Shown here piece after piece: positions 46,168-55,771 of a DNA stretch of 64,000 nucleotides. The stretch spans positions 28,302 to 92,301 of the forward strand of contig NZ_AGUF01000082.1 in the NCBI RefSeq assembly GCF_000236785.1, read 5' to 3'. A model generated the notes under the pieces. It was not told the DNA's origin. It did not search any database and was given only the letters and a program-made list of their open reading frames with translations. The stretch comes from Achromobacter arsenitoxydans SY8. Lineage in GTDB: Bacteria > Pseudomonadota > Gammaproteobacteria > Burkholderiales > Burkholderiaceae_B. Made by a program: the position numbers and the translations under genes. Position 1 is the stretch's first letter. Each line of letters opens with the position of its first letter.

Positions 46168-47139
46168 TCACTGCCGCCATTCGCGCAGGTAATCCAGGAA
46201 AATTCGATCGACGCGGGCCTCGTTACCATCCGAATGGCCGGCAGAATGCGGCGTAACGATCACGTTCGGAAGGTTCCACAGCGGCGATTCTCCATCCAGC
46301 GGCTCGTGCTCGAAGACGTCGAGATAGGCGCCGGCCAGGGCCTGGGCGCGCAGCGCTTTGATCAGATCCTGTTCCACGACGACCTCGCCGCGCGCCACGT
46401 TGACCAGCCGGGCATGCGGCGCCATGCGCGCCAGCACGGCGGCGTCCACCAGCCCGCGCGTGCGGTCGCTGAGCGGGCACGCCAGCACCAGCCAATCGGC
46501 GCGGGCGGCTACCTCCGCCAGATCCTCGAAGGCAAAGGTTTCCACGCCGTCGGCGGCGGGCTCGGCCGCGCTGCGCACGGCGATCACCTTCAGGCCCAGC
46601 ATCTGTAGATAGCCGGCCAGCTGCCGTCCGATCGGACCCCAGCCCACGATCACGGCGGTCTGTCCGGCCAGGTCGCGCGGCAGCAGGCCGCCGATCAGCG
46701 GCGTCCAGGTCCGCGCGCGCTGGGCATCGAACATGCGGGGGAATTCGCGCGCCAGCGCCAGGATGCCGGCCAGCGCGGTCTGGGCCACGACCTGCCCGTT
46801 GGCGGACGATGTCGTCACTCGTACGCCGCGTTGCTTGAGCTCGCCGAAGATGGGCCGGTCCGCGCCCGCCGAGTGGACGTGCACCCAGGCCAATCGGGGC
46901 GACTTGCGCAGCGATACGTAAAAGGATTCCAGCGGTTCGAGGACGCGGTGCTTGGTGGACAGCCCGGTCACGTCGCGGGAGATAAAGGCCAAGTCGACGT
47001 CCGCAGGCTCATGGCCATGCGTGCCGGCGGCAACAACGGGTTCGAAAGCGCGGCGGCCCAGCGTTTCCGACACGGCGTCGCCGATCCGGCCCAGGGTCTG
47101 CGCCGACATCAGGATGCGCAGCGGTTGTTGTGTCGTCAT
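46168..47139 (-). CDS. D-2-hydroxyacid dehydrogenase
   Basis: A 323-residue NAD(P)-dependent dehydrogenase. The Rossmann motif is VIVGWGPIGRQLAG (near residue 152), with catalytic Arg in LVNVARGEVVV, Glu in LDVFEHEPLDG and His in VIVTPHSAGHS. It reduces a 2-oxoacid or oxidises a D-2-hydroxyacid; the exact substrate is unknown. The ATG at 47139 follows AAGGGAG by four bases, and the longer upstream frame runs into the divergent promoter region. It is divergent from the LysR gene at 47302. Confidence 0.9.
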   Translation of the reverse strand: MTTQQPLRILMSAQTLGRIGDAVSETLGRRAFEPVVAAGTHGHEPADVDLAFISRDVTGLSTKHRVLEPLESFYVSLRKSPRLAWVHVHSAGADRPIFGELKQRGVRVTTSSANGQVVAQTALAGILALAREFPRMFDAQRARTWTPLIGGLLPRDLAGQTAVIVGWGPIGRQLAGYLQMLGLKVIAVRSAAEPAADGVETFAFEDLAEVAARADWLVLACPLSDRTRGLVDAAVLARMAPHARLVNVARGEVVVEQDLIKALRAQALAGAYLDVFEHEPLDGESPLWNLPNVIVTPHSAGHSDGNEARVDRIFLDYLREWRQ

Positions 47140-47301
47140 GGCTCCCTTTTCACCCGATAGGCGCCGGCGCACACCGCGCCGGATCGGAGCAAATTCTATG
47201 GCCAGGCTTTCTTCACTACAAATTGTTGATTTTTGCTTATTATTCGTTTTTTCCAATATATCCAGGACGCCCCGCAGCGTTCGCGGTTCCGGAGCAAGAC
47301 G

Positions 47302-48306
47302 ATGAAGCGCACCATCACCCTGCGGCACTTCCGCTGCTTCGTTGCGGTGGCCAACACGGGTTCGTTCACCGAGGCCGCGTCGCAGCTATTCCTGACCCAG
47401 TCTTCGCTGACCGCGACGATCCAGCAGTTCGAGCAAGCCGTGGGCGTCAAGCTCTTTGACCGCAGCACGCGCCGCGTTGCGATGACGACCGAGGCGGCGC
47501 GCTTCAAGGCGGAGGCAGAGCGCATCCTCAGCCAGTTCGATGGCGCGCTGAGCGACCTGGAGGCGCTGTCGCAGGGGAGGCAGGGGCACGTCAGAATCGC
47601 GGCGGTGGCGTCTGTCACCAACTACTTCCTGGGCGACGCCATCTCGGCCTTCCGCCAGGCCTACCCCAAGATCACATTTTCGCTCCATGACGCGAGCTCC
47701 GAACAGGTCGAGAAGATGATCGCCAACGGCGACATCGACTTTGCGATTTCGACCTCGCATCATGGCTTGGACGAGCTGGTCTACACGCCGCTGTTCGAGG
47801 ACCGCTATGGGGTGGTCTGCGCGGCGTCGCACGCCTATGCGCAAGCATCCCGGCCCTTGAAATGGGCAGACCTGGACCCGGCCGAATATGTGGGTTTTAC
47901 GGAAGACACCGGCATCGGCGTGTTCCTGCGGGCGCATGCGGGCAAGCCCGGATTTTTCGAGCAGCAGCATGACGAAGTTTCGCGGACCTCGTCCCTGCAT
48001 GCGTTGCTGCGCGGCGGCGGCCGCTATTCCATCCTGCCGGCGCTGGCGGCCGGCTCCATCGCGCCGCCCCCGGCCGGTCCTGGGATTGAAGCCGGGCCTT
48101 TCGTATTCCGTGAATTGAGTTCGCCGCGGCTGTCGCGGGAGGTCTGTCTGATCACGCGCCGCCTGCGGTCGCTGTCGGCAAGTTCGGAACTGTTCCTGCA
48201 GTACATGCGGGACGTCATCAACGATAAGCCGGCGCCAGCAGGCGTGAAGGTGCGGGGGAGAAAGGACAGGAAGCCGCGGCAGACGGAGAAAGCGCCGCAA
48301 CAGTGA
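47302..48306 (+). CDS. LysR-family regulator
   Basis: A 334-residue regulator with the HTH LRHFRCFVAVANTGSFTEAA then LFLTQSSLTATIQQFEQAVG, and a normal effector domain. The C-terminal tail (about 25 residues) is basic (KVRGRKDRKPRQTEK) and longer than usual. The ATG at 47302 follows GGAG by seven bases. It is divergent from the 2-hydroxyacid dehydrogenase across an AT-rich gap and is probably its regulator. Confidence 0.88.
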   Translation: MKRTITLRHFRCFVAVANTGSFTEAASQLFLTQSSLTATIQQFEQAVGVKLFDRSTRRVAMTTEAARFKAEAERILSQFDGALSDLEALSQGRQGHVRIAAVASVTNYFLGDAISAFRQAYPKITFSLHDASSEQVEKMIANGDIDFAISTSHHGLDELVYTPLFEDRYGVVCAASHAYAQASRPLKWADLDPAEYVGFTEDTGIGVFLRAHAGKPGFFEQQHDEVSRTSSLHALLRGGGRYSILPALAAGSIAPPPAGPGIEAGPFVFRELSSPRLSREVCLITRRLRSLSASSELFLQYMRDVINDKPAPAGVKVRGRKDRKPRQTEKAPQQ

Positions 48307-48351
48307 TGCCGCGGCGCCAGGAACGCTACTGCGCGGCGATCTCCGCGTCCT

Positions 48352-49476
48352 TCAATTCACCCGCCGGGGCAGCACCGCCCGCATCCAGCGCGACAGGTGC
48401 GGCCGGATGCGCTGGTTGTGCAGCAATACCGCGCCCAGCACCCCGATGAACGCGCCGATCACGGTGTCCAGGAAGCGCGCCTCGATCACGTCGATGGGAT
48501 AGCCCTGCCCCAAATGCGGCGCCTCGGCCAGAAATATGGTCAGCGGGGTGATCAGCACCACCGCGCTGGCGTAGTGGCGCACCACCAGCGTCTCGATCCC
48601 GAAGGACAGCGCCATCATCACCAGGCTCAGGGTCCAGACATTCAACGGCAGGCTGAGCAGCGCCCACGCCACGCACAGGCCTACCGTGGTGCCCAGGATG
48701 CGGTGCATCTGCCGGCTCCAGGCCGCCCGCAGGCTGGCGCCCTGGATGATCGCCAGGCAGCTGACGGGCACCCAGTATGGGCGCTGCAGTTGCAGCAGTT
48801 CGGCCACCAGCAGCGAGATCCCCACGAACAGGCCAATGATCACCGAGTCATAGACCACGAAATCGAACGTGGGCTTGGGCAACTCGGTATGCGGCGGGGC
48901 AGGCGCCACGCGCGTCATGTGCAGGGAGTAGGCGAAGGCCACCAGGCAGGCGACCAGGCAGCCCAGCGCCACCATGCCCACGCGCAGCGGCACGTCCTGG
49001 ATGGTGCCGGGCGTGTAGGCGGCGATCGCGGTGGCCATGATGAAGAACAGGCTGCCCGGCGGGCCCAGGCGATAGCAGCGGCAGACCATGTTCACGACCA
49101 TGGCGATCAGCGTCAGCGCCGCGATGGTCGCGGTGGGCCAGAACTGCGTCAGCGCGCCCAGCGCATAGCAGGCCACCATCCCGAAGGACGCGGCCAGCAG
49201 CATCATCATGCGGATCTGCAGCGACGCATTCGGCAGGCTCAGGAACACCATGCCGCCCAGGCTGGACATCAGCCCGTAGTCCATGCGTCCGAAATACGCG
49301 CCCACCATCAGGGGCAGGCCGGACGACAGCGCGGCGGCCAGCGGCATTTCCCAGGGCCGGTCGCTGGCGTTGACGCGGGTCAGCTCGGTCCACGTGCCGT
49401 GCAGCTGGTCCTTGACGAAGACGCCCGGGCGCCGTCGCCTGCCGTCCCGCCCCGCGGGTTCGTCGCTTCTTTTCAT
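48352..49476 (-). CDS. FUSC-family inner-membrane protein
   Basis: A 374-residue membrane protein with two blocks of hydrophobic helices, each ending in the FUSC pattern. The second block has RPYWVPVSCLAIIQGASLRA then RILGTTVGLCVAWALL. It belongs to the fusaric-acid-resistance-like/YccS group, proposed to export aromatic carboxylic acids. It lacks the long cytoplasmic domain of full-size AaeB. It is convergent with the LysR gene and divergent from the amino-acid binding protein. Confidence 0.85.
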   Translation of the reverse strand: MKRSDEPAGRDGRRRRPGVFVKDQLHGTWTELTRVNASDRPWEMPLAAALSSGLPLMVGAYFGRMDYGLMSSLGGMVFLSLPNASLQIRMMMLLAASFGMVACYALGALTQFWPTATIAALTLIAMVVNMVCRCYRLGPPGSLFFIMATAIAAYTPGTIQDVPLRVGMVALGCLVACLVAFAYSLHMTRVAPAPPHTELPKPTFDFVVYDSVIIGLFVGISLLVAELLQLQRPYWVPVSCLAIIQGASLRAAWSRQMHRILGTTVGLCVAWALLSLPLNVWTLSLVMMALSFGIETLVVRHYASAVVLITPLTIFLAEAPHLGQGYPIDVIEARFLDTVIGAFIGVLGAVLLHNQRIRPHLSRWMRAVLPRRVN

Positions 49477-49701
49477 GGGATTGCCCGGATGACGGTCCGG
49501 TTCTGAAAGCGTCCAGTATGGGCGATCGGCCCGGGGACGGCAAACCGGGACGGCGGCCCATAGCCGCCAGCCCCGCCAAATTCCGCCCCCCGGATTTAAC
49601 GGGAATACCCTGATTCTCCGCCCCAGACCCGATGGCTACCATTCGCCGCACTTCAGCCTTCGGCTGAACGATACAAATGCGCGGAATTGCGCGGAGACAC
49701 C

Positions 49702-50718
49702 ATGAAAGCACTCAAACTGGCAGCGGCAGGCACCGCCTTGTTCATCTCGTCCTGGACCGCCCATGCGGGCGCGACCTTCGACGCGGTCAAAAGCAAGGGC
49801 TTCGTGCATTGCGGCGTATCCACCGGCGTGGCCGGTTTTTCGGTGAACGACAGCAAGGGCGGCTGGATCGGCCTGGACGTCGACCTGTGCCGCGCGCTGG
49901 CCATCGCCCTGTTCGGCGACGCCTCCAAGTCCAAGATCCAGGCCATCAGCGCCGTCCAGCGCTTTACCGCGCTGCAGTCCGGCGAAGTCGACGTGCTGAC
50001 CCGCAACACCACCCTGACGCTGACGCGCGACACCACGCTGGGCCTGATCGGCGTCGGTGTGAACTACTACGACAGCCAGGGCATCATGGTGAACAAGTCC
50101 CTGGGCGTGAAGAGCGCCAAGGACCTGGAAGGCGCCACCGTCTGCGTGCAGCCCGGCACCACCACCGAACTGAACCTGGCCGACTGGTTCCGTTCGCACA
50201 ACATCACCTTCAAGCCTGTCGTAGTCGAGCGCCTGGACGAGATCATCCGCGCCTTCGCCGTGGGCCGCTGCGACGCCTTCACGGGCGACAAGTCGCAGCT
50301 CGCCGCGGCGCGCAGCAATCTGGAAAACCCGGAACAGTACGACATCCTGCCCGAAAACTTCTCCAAGGAGCCGCTGGGCCCCATGGTGCGCCAAGGCGAC
50401 GAGCAATGGTTCAACCTGGTTCGCTGGACCATGTTCGCCATGCTGGAAGCCGAGGAATACGGCGTCACGTCCAAGAACGTGGATGAAATGCTCAAGAGCA
50501 CCAATCCGAACATCCAGCGCCTGCTGGGCGTGACCCCGGGCATGGGCAAGAACCTGGGCATCGACGACAAGTGGGCCTACAACATCATCAAGCACATCGG
50601 CAACTACGGCGAAAGCTTCGAGAAGAACCTGGGCCCGAGCAGCCCGCTGAAGCTTGAGCGCGGCCTGAACGCTTCCTACCGCAACGGCGGCCTGATGTAC
50701 GGCTGGCCGGTCAGGTAA
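49702..50718 (+). CDS. Polar amino-acid ABC transporter binding protein, AapJ-like
   Basis: A 338-residue family 3 solute-binding protein with a signal peptide (cleavage near AHA, residue 22). The mature N-terminus GATFDAVKSKGFVHCGVSTG and the segment GLDVDLCRALAIALFGD are typical of AapJ/BztA-type receptors for general L-amino acids. A Cys in that position and one near residue 195 probably form the conserved disulfide. No permease or ATPase follows, so it must share a transporter encoded elsewhere. The ATG at 49702 has GGAG seven bases upstream. Confidence 0.9.
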   Translation: MKALKLAAAGTALFISSWTAHAGATFDAVKSKGFVHCGVSTGVAGFSVNDSKGGWIGLDVDLCRALAIALFGDASKSKIQAISAVQRFTALQSGEVDVLTRNTTLTLTRDTTLGLIGVGVNYYDSQGIMVNKSLGVKSAKDLEGATVCVQPGTTTELNLADWFRSHNITFKPVVVERLDEIIRAFAVGRCDAFTGDKSQLAAARSNLENPEQYDILPENFSKEPLGPMVRQGDEQWFNLVRWTMFAMLEAEEYGVTSKNVDEMLKSTNPNIQRLLGVTPGMGKNLGIDDKWAYNIIKHIGNYGESFEKNLGPSSPLKLERGLNASYRNGGLMYGWPVR

Positions 50719-50837
50719 GGCCCAGGCGGGCGTTCCGGCGGATTTCGGCTGCTGCCCCCTGGGCAGCGCCGCCCTCCGCTTACACTGAAGCCGCCGCTGG
50801 ACCCAGCGGCCTTTGTTGCCCGCCTGTTTACCTGCCC

Positions 50838-52979
50838 ATGACCACGCCTTCCGCATCCGCCCAGTTCATCCCGGCGGGATTTGTCCCCACCGAAGAACAA
50901 CGCAAGATCCAGACCTCGCGGAACCGGAGCACCCTGGTCATCGCCAATGCCGGCGCCGCGAAAACCACCACCCTGGCCCTGCGCATCGGCGAAGCGCTGA
51001 CCCGGGGACTGGCGCCCGAAGACATCCTGGCGCTGACCTTCACCGACGAAGCCAGGCAAGTCTTGCAGACCCGCCTGAAGGACGTGGGCATCGCCCACGA
51101 CACCGCCCGGCGCGTTCACGTCCAGACCATGGAAGGCTTTGCGCAGCGCATCCTGGCCAACATCGAGGACGGCAAGCCGGAAATCCTGCCTTCCCGGCGC
51201 GAACAGCAAGACCACGCCCTGGCGGCGCTGGAAAACGTCGCGCTCAACAACCCGCACTATGCGGACTCGCTCGACATCCGCACCCACAATACGGCCGTCA
51301 GCCAGTTCCTGGACAATCTGCTGCGGTTGAAGGCGACGATGACGCTTTCCGTCGATGGCGGGGACGATCCCGAGTACGCGGCGGCCAGCGCGGGCGTTCC
51401 TCTGACTGACTACCTGTGGGCCATCGAATACGAAAAACTGCGCGTCGACATTTTCGGCCAGGTGGCCGCCCGCGGTTTTTTCGATGCCAGCTACGACCTG
51501 GCCTGCCGGCTGGCTGCAGACCCTGATATCCGCCACCAACTGCCGCATTTCAAGCTGGTGGTGTGCGACGAAATGCACGACGTCAACGAAGCGTCGTTCC
51601 GCATTCTTGAAGCCTTTCTGAGCATCGGCATCAGCTACTTCGTCGGCGTCGGGGACAAGGACCAGGTCATCTATTCGCACCTGGGCGCGGATGAATCCTT
51701 CCTGCAGCACCGCATCGCTTCCAGCTTTCCGGATTGCGCCAGCCTGCCCCTGACGATGACATACCGCCATGGACCGCACCTGGCCTATGCCATGGAGGCC
51801 TTCAAACACAAACCCGTCGATTCCAGTCTTGCCCTGCGCACGGAAATCCGCGAACCGGCCTACGCGGCCGCGCCGGGCGCGTGCGGCGCCGAGGTCGTGC
51901 AGGCCGTCCTGCAATGGAAACGGGACAGAAAGCCGCTGGACGGCTGCGCGATCCTGCTGCGCGACGCCCACCAATCCATCGAAATCGAGAACGCGCTGAT
52001 GAACGCGAGCGTGCAGTACCGCACGCTCACCATGCACAGCTATCTGCTGCGCGAGGAGATCCTGTTTCTGCGGGGCATGGTCGCCATCGCGCTCGACGAT
52101 TTCCACCACGTTGCGTCCCCCGCCACGCGCGAAGCCATCGTCGGGGCGCTGGCCACCTTTGCGCAGGTGCCCCTGACACCACAGGAACTGCGCGAAGCCC
52201 AGGCCACGCTTGCGAAGGAACCGTCTGCACTGAAGCATTTTTTCGATGGGCAGATTCAGCGCGTAGGCAGCGTCGCCGCGCGCACTCGCATCGCCGAGGC
52301 CGTGTCGCACCTGCGCGGGCTGTCCGCCGACGCGCCGGCCCTTGGCGCGCTGGAGGAAGTCTGCCGCATCATGGACATGGAGAACCTGGCCCGGCGGCTG
52401 TATATCAACCCCTACGACGCGTCGGTGGTGACCAAGTCCGTGCGCGGGTTCATCACTACGGCAGGAGACTCCGGCAAGACCTTGCGCCAGTTCTCTGAAT
52501 GGATCGGCGCCGCGGAAGCGTTTGCCGGCGGGCGTCCCGGCAAGAACACCGTATTGATCGACTGCGTCGCCAACGTCAAAGGCAAGGAGTTCGACCACGT
52601 CATTCTGCCGTTCATGGACGCCGAAGAATTTCCCAGCCCGCTGCGGGAGCTGGAAGAAGAAAGAAACCTGTTCTATGTCGCCGCCACCCGCACGAAATCG
52701 CGGCTGACGATGATTGCCCCCGAATCTCCCGAGCAACGCAGCCCCTTCCTGGCGCAAATGCAGTTGGCCGGCACCCAGGCGCGGGCGGACAACACCCTGC
52801 GCCGCAATCAGGCGGCTCCCACCAAGACCCTGGGCCATCGCGACCTGAAAGTCGCGTACGCGAACCGGGACGTGGTGAAGGCGCTAGGAGCCCAATGGGA
52901 CCGGACCCGCAAGGTCTGGTACGTGCCGGCCCATCTGGACCCTGAGCCGTTCCGGCAGTGGTTTGCAGACCTTCCCTAG
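50838..52979 (+). CDS. UvrD/Rep-like superfamily 1 helicase with C-terminal DUF5710 domain
   Basis: A 713-residue protein. P-loop ANAGAAKTTTL (residues 36-46) has Ala where the second Gly of GxGKT is usual. Motif II is VVCDEMHDVN, motif IV GDKDQVIYS, motif V VKGKEFDHVILP and motif VI NLFYVAATRTKSRL. The last 50 residues match DUF5710: LKVAYANRDVVKALGAQWD then KVWYVPAHLDPEPF. DUF5710 is usually attached to plasmid primases and helicases and may bind DNA. It is a single gene amid catabolic genes; whether it serves repair or defence is unclear. Confidence 0.85.
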   Translation: MTTPSASAQFIPAGFVPTEEQRKIQTSRNRSTLVIANAGAAKTTTLALRIGEALTRGLAPEDILALTFTDEARQVLQTRLKDVGIAHDTARRVHVQTMEGFAQRILANIEDGKPEILPSRREQQDHALAALENVALNNPHYADSLDIRTHNTAVSQFLDNLLRLKATMTLSVDGGDDPEYAAASAGVPLTDYLWAIEYEKLRVDIFGQVAARGFFDASYDLACRLAADPDIRHQLPHFKLVVCDEMHDVNEASFRILEAFLSIGISYFVGVGDKDQVIYSHLGADESFLQHRIASSFPDCASLPLTMTYRHGPHLAYAMEAFKHKPVDSSLALRTEIREPAYAAAPGACGAEVVQAVLQWKRDRKPLDGCAILLRDAHQSIEIENALMNASVQYRTLTMHSYLLREEILFLRGMVAIALDDFHHVASPATREAIVGALATFAQVPLTPQELREAQATLAKEPSALKHFFDGQIQRVGSVAARTRIAEAVSHLRGLSADAPALGALEEVCRIMDMENLARRLYINPYDASVVTKSVRGFITTAGDSGKTLRQFSEWIGAAEAFAGGRPGKNTVLIDCVANVKGKEFDHVILPFMDAEEFPSPLRELEEERNLFYVAATRTKSRLTMIAPESPEQRSPFLAQMQLAGTQARADNTLRRNQAAPTKTLGHRDLKVAYANRDVVKALGAQWDRTRKVWYVPAHLDPEPFRQWFADLP

Positions 52980-53018
52980 GGTTAGCCGCAATTTGCGTGT
53001 TTGCGCGTGCCCCGTACC

Positions 53019-53042
53019 GTACGAGAAATATGTTTATCGTAC
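53019..53042. promoter_or_regulatory. Inverted repeat upstream of the Bug gene, candidate GntR operator
   Basis: The arms GTACGA and TCGTAC are separated by 12 bases, 69 bases before the Bug gene start. The half-site TACGA/TCGTA also forms the palindrome before the gntR gene at 60791, which suggests shared control. Binding is inferred. Confidence 0.45.
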
Positions 53043-53110
53043 AAAGTCCGGATCACATTTTTTGGAGCAGCACGTGAAGCAGTAGGTCTATAACCCAAGG
53101 GGAAGTCATC

Positions 53111-54103
53111 ATGAAACGTCGCAGTGCGTTGAAGCTGATGGGGGCCGCCGCCGGCCTGAGCCTGACCGGCGCGAGCTGGGCACAGAACGGGGCCTATCCG
53201 TCCCGCGTTATCAAGATCATCGTCTCGTCCACGCCAGGAAGCGCCACCGATCTTGCGGGGAGGCTGGTCGGGGACCTGCTCTTCGCCAAATACGGCCAGA
53301 GCGTGGTGATCGAAAACCGCGCCGGCGCGGGCGGCGTCATCGGCATGCAGGCCGCGGCCGCCGCCAAGCCGGATGGCTACACCCTGACCACGGGCGGACT
53401 GGGCCACAACGTGCTGCCGCCCGCCACGTTGCGCGGGCTGCCCATCGACATCCCCACCGCCCTGCTTCCCATCGCCCAGGTGGCCGAGTTCGTCAACGCG
53501 CTCGTGGTGCGCGTGGACCATCCGGCCAACACCGTTCCCGAACTGATCGAACACCTGCGCGCCAGCAAGCGCAAGCCGCTGTATGGCAGCAACGGCGTCG
53601 GCAGCTCGTCGCAGATGACGGCGGAACTCTTCGCCATGCGCACCGGCCTGAAGTTTGATCACGTGCCCTACAAAGGCGCCAGCGAGGCCCTGGTCGGCAC
53701 TGCCAACGGCGACCTGGACATCTGTTTCATGAACCTGCCGCCCACGCTGGCCATGGTGGACGGCAAGCGCTTGAAGGCGCTGGCGGTCACCAGCGCCTAC
53801 CGGGCGCGGCAGTTGCCCAAGGTGCCGACGATGCAGGAACAGGGCATGGCGGACTTCGACGTGACCAGCTGGCTGGGCATGTACGCGCCCGCCCAGGTCG
53901 ACCCCGCCATCATCGCCCAGCTGTCGGACCTGATCGTCACGGGGCTGGCGACGCCGGAATTCCAGGCCCGCATCATCGGCGCCGGCTTCGAGCCCAAGCT
54001 GCGCAACGCAGCGCAATTCCAGGCGTTTTCGGCCGCGGAGTTCAAGCGCTGGAGCGAGGTCGCGCAGCAGGCCGGCATCGTCGTGGACTACGGCGGCAAG
54101 TAG
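53111..54103 (+). CDS. Tripartite tricarboxylate transporter-type (Bug/TctC) binding protein
   Basis: A 330-residue periplasmic receptor with a twin-Arg-free Sec signal peptide (KRRSALKLMGAAAG start, cleavage near SWAQ). Bug signatures are YPSRVIKIIVSSTPGSATD, VIENRAGAGGVIGMQ and HVPYKGASEALVG. It is very like the Bug protein at 56962 (both share DFDVTSWLG). It sits just outside, and convergent with, the dioxygenase operon. The ATG at 53111 follows AGGGGAAG. Confidence 0.9.
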   Translation: MKRRSALKLMGAAAGLSLTGASWAQNGAYPSRVIKIIVSSTPGSATDLAGRLVGDLLFAKYGQSVVIENRAGAGGVIGMQAAAAAKPDGYTLTTGGLGHNVLPPATLRGLPIDIPTALLPIAQVAEFVNALVVRVDHPANTVPELIEHLRASKRKPLYGSNGVGSSSQMTAELFAMRTGLKFDHVPYKGASEALVGTANGDLDICFMNLPPTLAMVDGKRLKALAVTSAYRARQLPKVPTMQEQGMADFDVTSWLGMYAPAQVDPAIIAQLSDLIVTGLATPEFQARIIGAGFEPKLRNAAQFQAFSAAEFKRWSEVAQQAGIVVDYGGK

Positions 54104-54134
54104 CGAACCGCGCGTCGGTCAGACGCGCAGCGAC

Positions 54135-54167
54135 AGGCCGGGGCCGCACGTCGGGCGGCCCCGGCCT
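54135..54167. terminator. Strong hairpin between convergent Bug and dehydrogenase genes
   Basis: A perfect 13-bp stem AGGCCGGGGCCGC/GCGGCCCCGGCCT with a seven-base loop is followed by CATTCTT on the plus strand. It probably ends transcripts from both sides. Confidence 0.65.
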
Positions 54168-54184
54168 CATTCTTGCTGCACGCG

Positions 54185-55162
54185 TCAGGCGCGCGCCTGC
54201 CAGACCTCGGGGTTGACCATGGCCTGCGGCTTCTGGCCGCCCAGCGCGTCCATCAGGTTGGCCACCGCCAGGTCGATCATGGCGCGCCGCGTTTCGTGGG
54301 TGGCGCTGCCCACGTGGGCCTGCAGCACCACATTGGGCAGCGCGCAAAGGGGGCTTTCGGCCGGCTGCGGCTCCTGCTCCATCACGTCCAGCCCGGCGCC
54401 GGCAATCGTTCCTGCCCGCAGCGCTTCGACCAGCGCGGCCTCGTCGATGACCGCGCCGCGCGCGGTGTTGATCAGGTAAGCCGTCGGCTTCATGAGGCCC
54501 AGCTCGCGCTTGCCGATGGAATGGCGCGTCTCGGCGGACAGCGGGATATGCACGCTAAGCACGTCCGACGTCTTGAAGAGCTCGTCGCGGTCGACATACG
54601 TGGCCAGCCCTTCCGCCTGCGGATCCTCCCGGCGGTTGTGATAGACCACTTTCATGTCGAAGGCCTGCGCCGCGCGCGCCACCACGCGGCCGATGCGGCC
54701 CATGCCCAGCAGACCCAGCGTCTTGCCGCGGATGTCGCGCGTCAGCGGAAAGGCGCCCTTGGTCCAGGCGCCGCTGCGCACAAAGGCGTCGCCCGCCACC
54801 AGGTTGCGCGACAGGCAGAGCATCAGGCCGATGGTCACGTCGGCCACCGCGCCGTCCAGCACGCCCGGCGTATTGCAGATCAGCACTTTGCGCTGCGTGG
54901 CAGCCTGCAGGTCGACGTTGTCGAAACCCACTGCGAAGTTCGAGCTGACTTTCAAAGCCGGCAGCGCGTCCAGCAGCGCCTGGTCGACCTTGGTGCGCAC
55001 GGTGCAGACCATGCCTTCGATCTGCGCGCGCTGATCGGCCGGCAGCACCTCGGCGGGATTCTGCCCGGTTGGCACTTCGACGATCTCGCAACGCTCTGCA
55101 AGGCGTTCGCGCAGATCCGCCGGCACAGGCGCGGAGACGATGACTTTGGGCTTTTGATTCAT
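54185..55162 (-). CDS. 2-hydroxyacid dehydrogenase (glyoxylate/hydroxypyruvate reductase-like)
   Basis: A 325-residue NAD(P)-dependent enzyme. The Rossmann motif is LGLLGMGRIGRVVA (near residue 150), with catalytic Arg in INTARGAVID, Glu in LDVMEQEPQ and His in LQAHVGSATHE. It is the last gene of the dioxygenase operon and may act on a hydroxy- or oxoacid released by ring cleavage. The start ATG follows GGAG. The substrate is not predictable. Confidence 0.88.
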   Translation of the reverse strand: MNQKPKVIVSAPVPADLRERLAERCEIVEVPTGQNPAEVLPADQRAQIEGMVCTVRTKVDQALLDALPALKVSSNFAVGFDNVDLQAATQRKVLICNTPGVLDGAVADVTIGLMLCLSRNLVAGDAFVRSGAWTKGAFPLTRDIRGKTLGLLGMGRIGRVVARAAQAFDMKVVYHNRREDPQAEGLATYVDRDELFKTSDVLSVHIPLSAETRHSIGKRELGLMKPTAYLINTARGAVIDEAALVEALRAGTIAGAGLDVMEQEPQPAESPLCALPNVVLQAHVGSATHETRRAMIDLAVANLMDALGGQKPQAMVNPEVWQARA

Positions 55163-55180
55163 TGGGGGCTCCAGAAGGGG

Positions 55181-55390
55181 TCAGGGTTCAATTGCTTCGA
55201 CGTCGGTGGCAAACACCTGCTGCTCACCGGCGTCGACCAGCGCGGGTTCGGCGGGATGGTCCAGGTAACGGACGATCAGCCAGAAACCGTCCTGCGGGTT
55301 CTCGATGATCTCGGCAAGCGCGCCGCCGGCCATGCGCACACGCACGCCGGGTTGCAGATCGACGAGATTGATGGATTTGTTGTCGGCCAT
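55181..55390 (-). CDS. Small hypothetical protein
   Basis: A 69-residue acidic protein made of beta-like segments (RVRMAGGALAEIIENPQDGF, then WLIVRYLDHPAEP). The ATG at 55390 has CAGGAG eight bases upstream, so it is well supported as a gene. It lies between the ferredoxin and dehydrogenase genes in the dioxygenase operon. I do not recognise a family; KOW/SH3-like folds have this look. Confidence 0.7.
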   Translation of the reverse strand: MADNKSINLVDLQPGVRVRMAGGALAEIIENPQDGFWLIVRYLDHPAEPALVDAGEQQVFATDVEAIEP

Positions 55391-55415
55391 GGCGATGGGC
55401 TCCTGAAGGCCTTGG

Positions 55416-55742
55416 CTACAGTTCAAGCTGCGCGGACGGCACGCGCACCCGGATGCCGTCCAGCTCGGGCGTCATGATCACCTGGCAGGACAGGCGGCTG
55501 GTGGCGCAGCGTTCCGGCACCACTTCAAGCAGCGCCTCTTCCGCCATACCCGGCGGTTCCAGCCGCGCATGCCAGTCGGCCTGCACCTGCACATGACAGG
55601 TGCCACAGATGGCGCCGCCGCCGCATTCGGCGACGATGCCTTCCAGGCCGTCACGGCGCGCGGCCTCCATCAGGGACCAGTCGTCCGGAACATCCAGCAC
55701 CTGTTCGGCGCCGTCGGGCAATTCAAAGATGGCAGAGGGCAT
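55416..55742 (-). CDS. [2Fe-2S] ferredoxin of the dioxygenase system
   Basis: A 108-residue ferredoxin. The cluster cysteines are Cys40, Cys46, Cys49 and Cys86 (C-x5-C-x2-C-x36-C), the adrenodoxin/putidaredoxin-type spacing, with GGGAICGTCHV around the first three. It carries electrons from the reductase encoded just upstream to the Rieske oxygenase. The use of this type rather than a Rieske ferredoxin fits class IIA/IIB-like systems. Confidence 0.9.
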   Translation of the reverse strand: MPSAIFELPDGAEQVLDVPDDWSLMEAARRDGLEGIVAECGGGAICGTCHVQVQADWHARLEPPGMAEEALLEVVPERCATSRLSCQVIMTPELDGIRVRVPSAQLEL

Positions 55743-55771
55743 ATCGTCTCCCTGTTGTTTGTCCACAAGTC

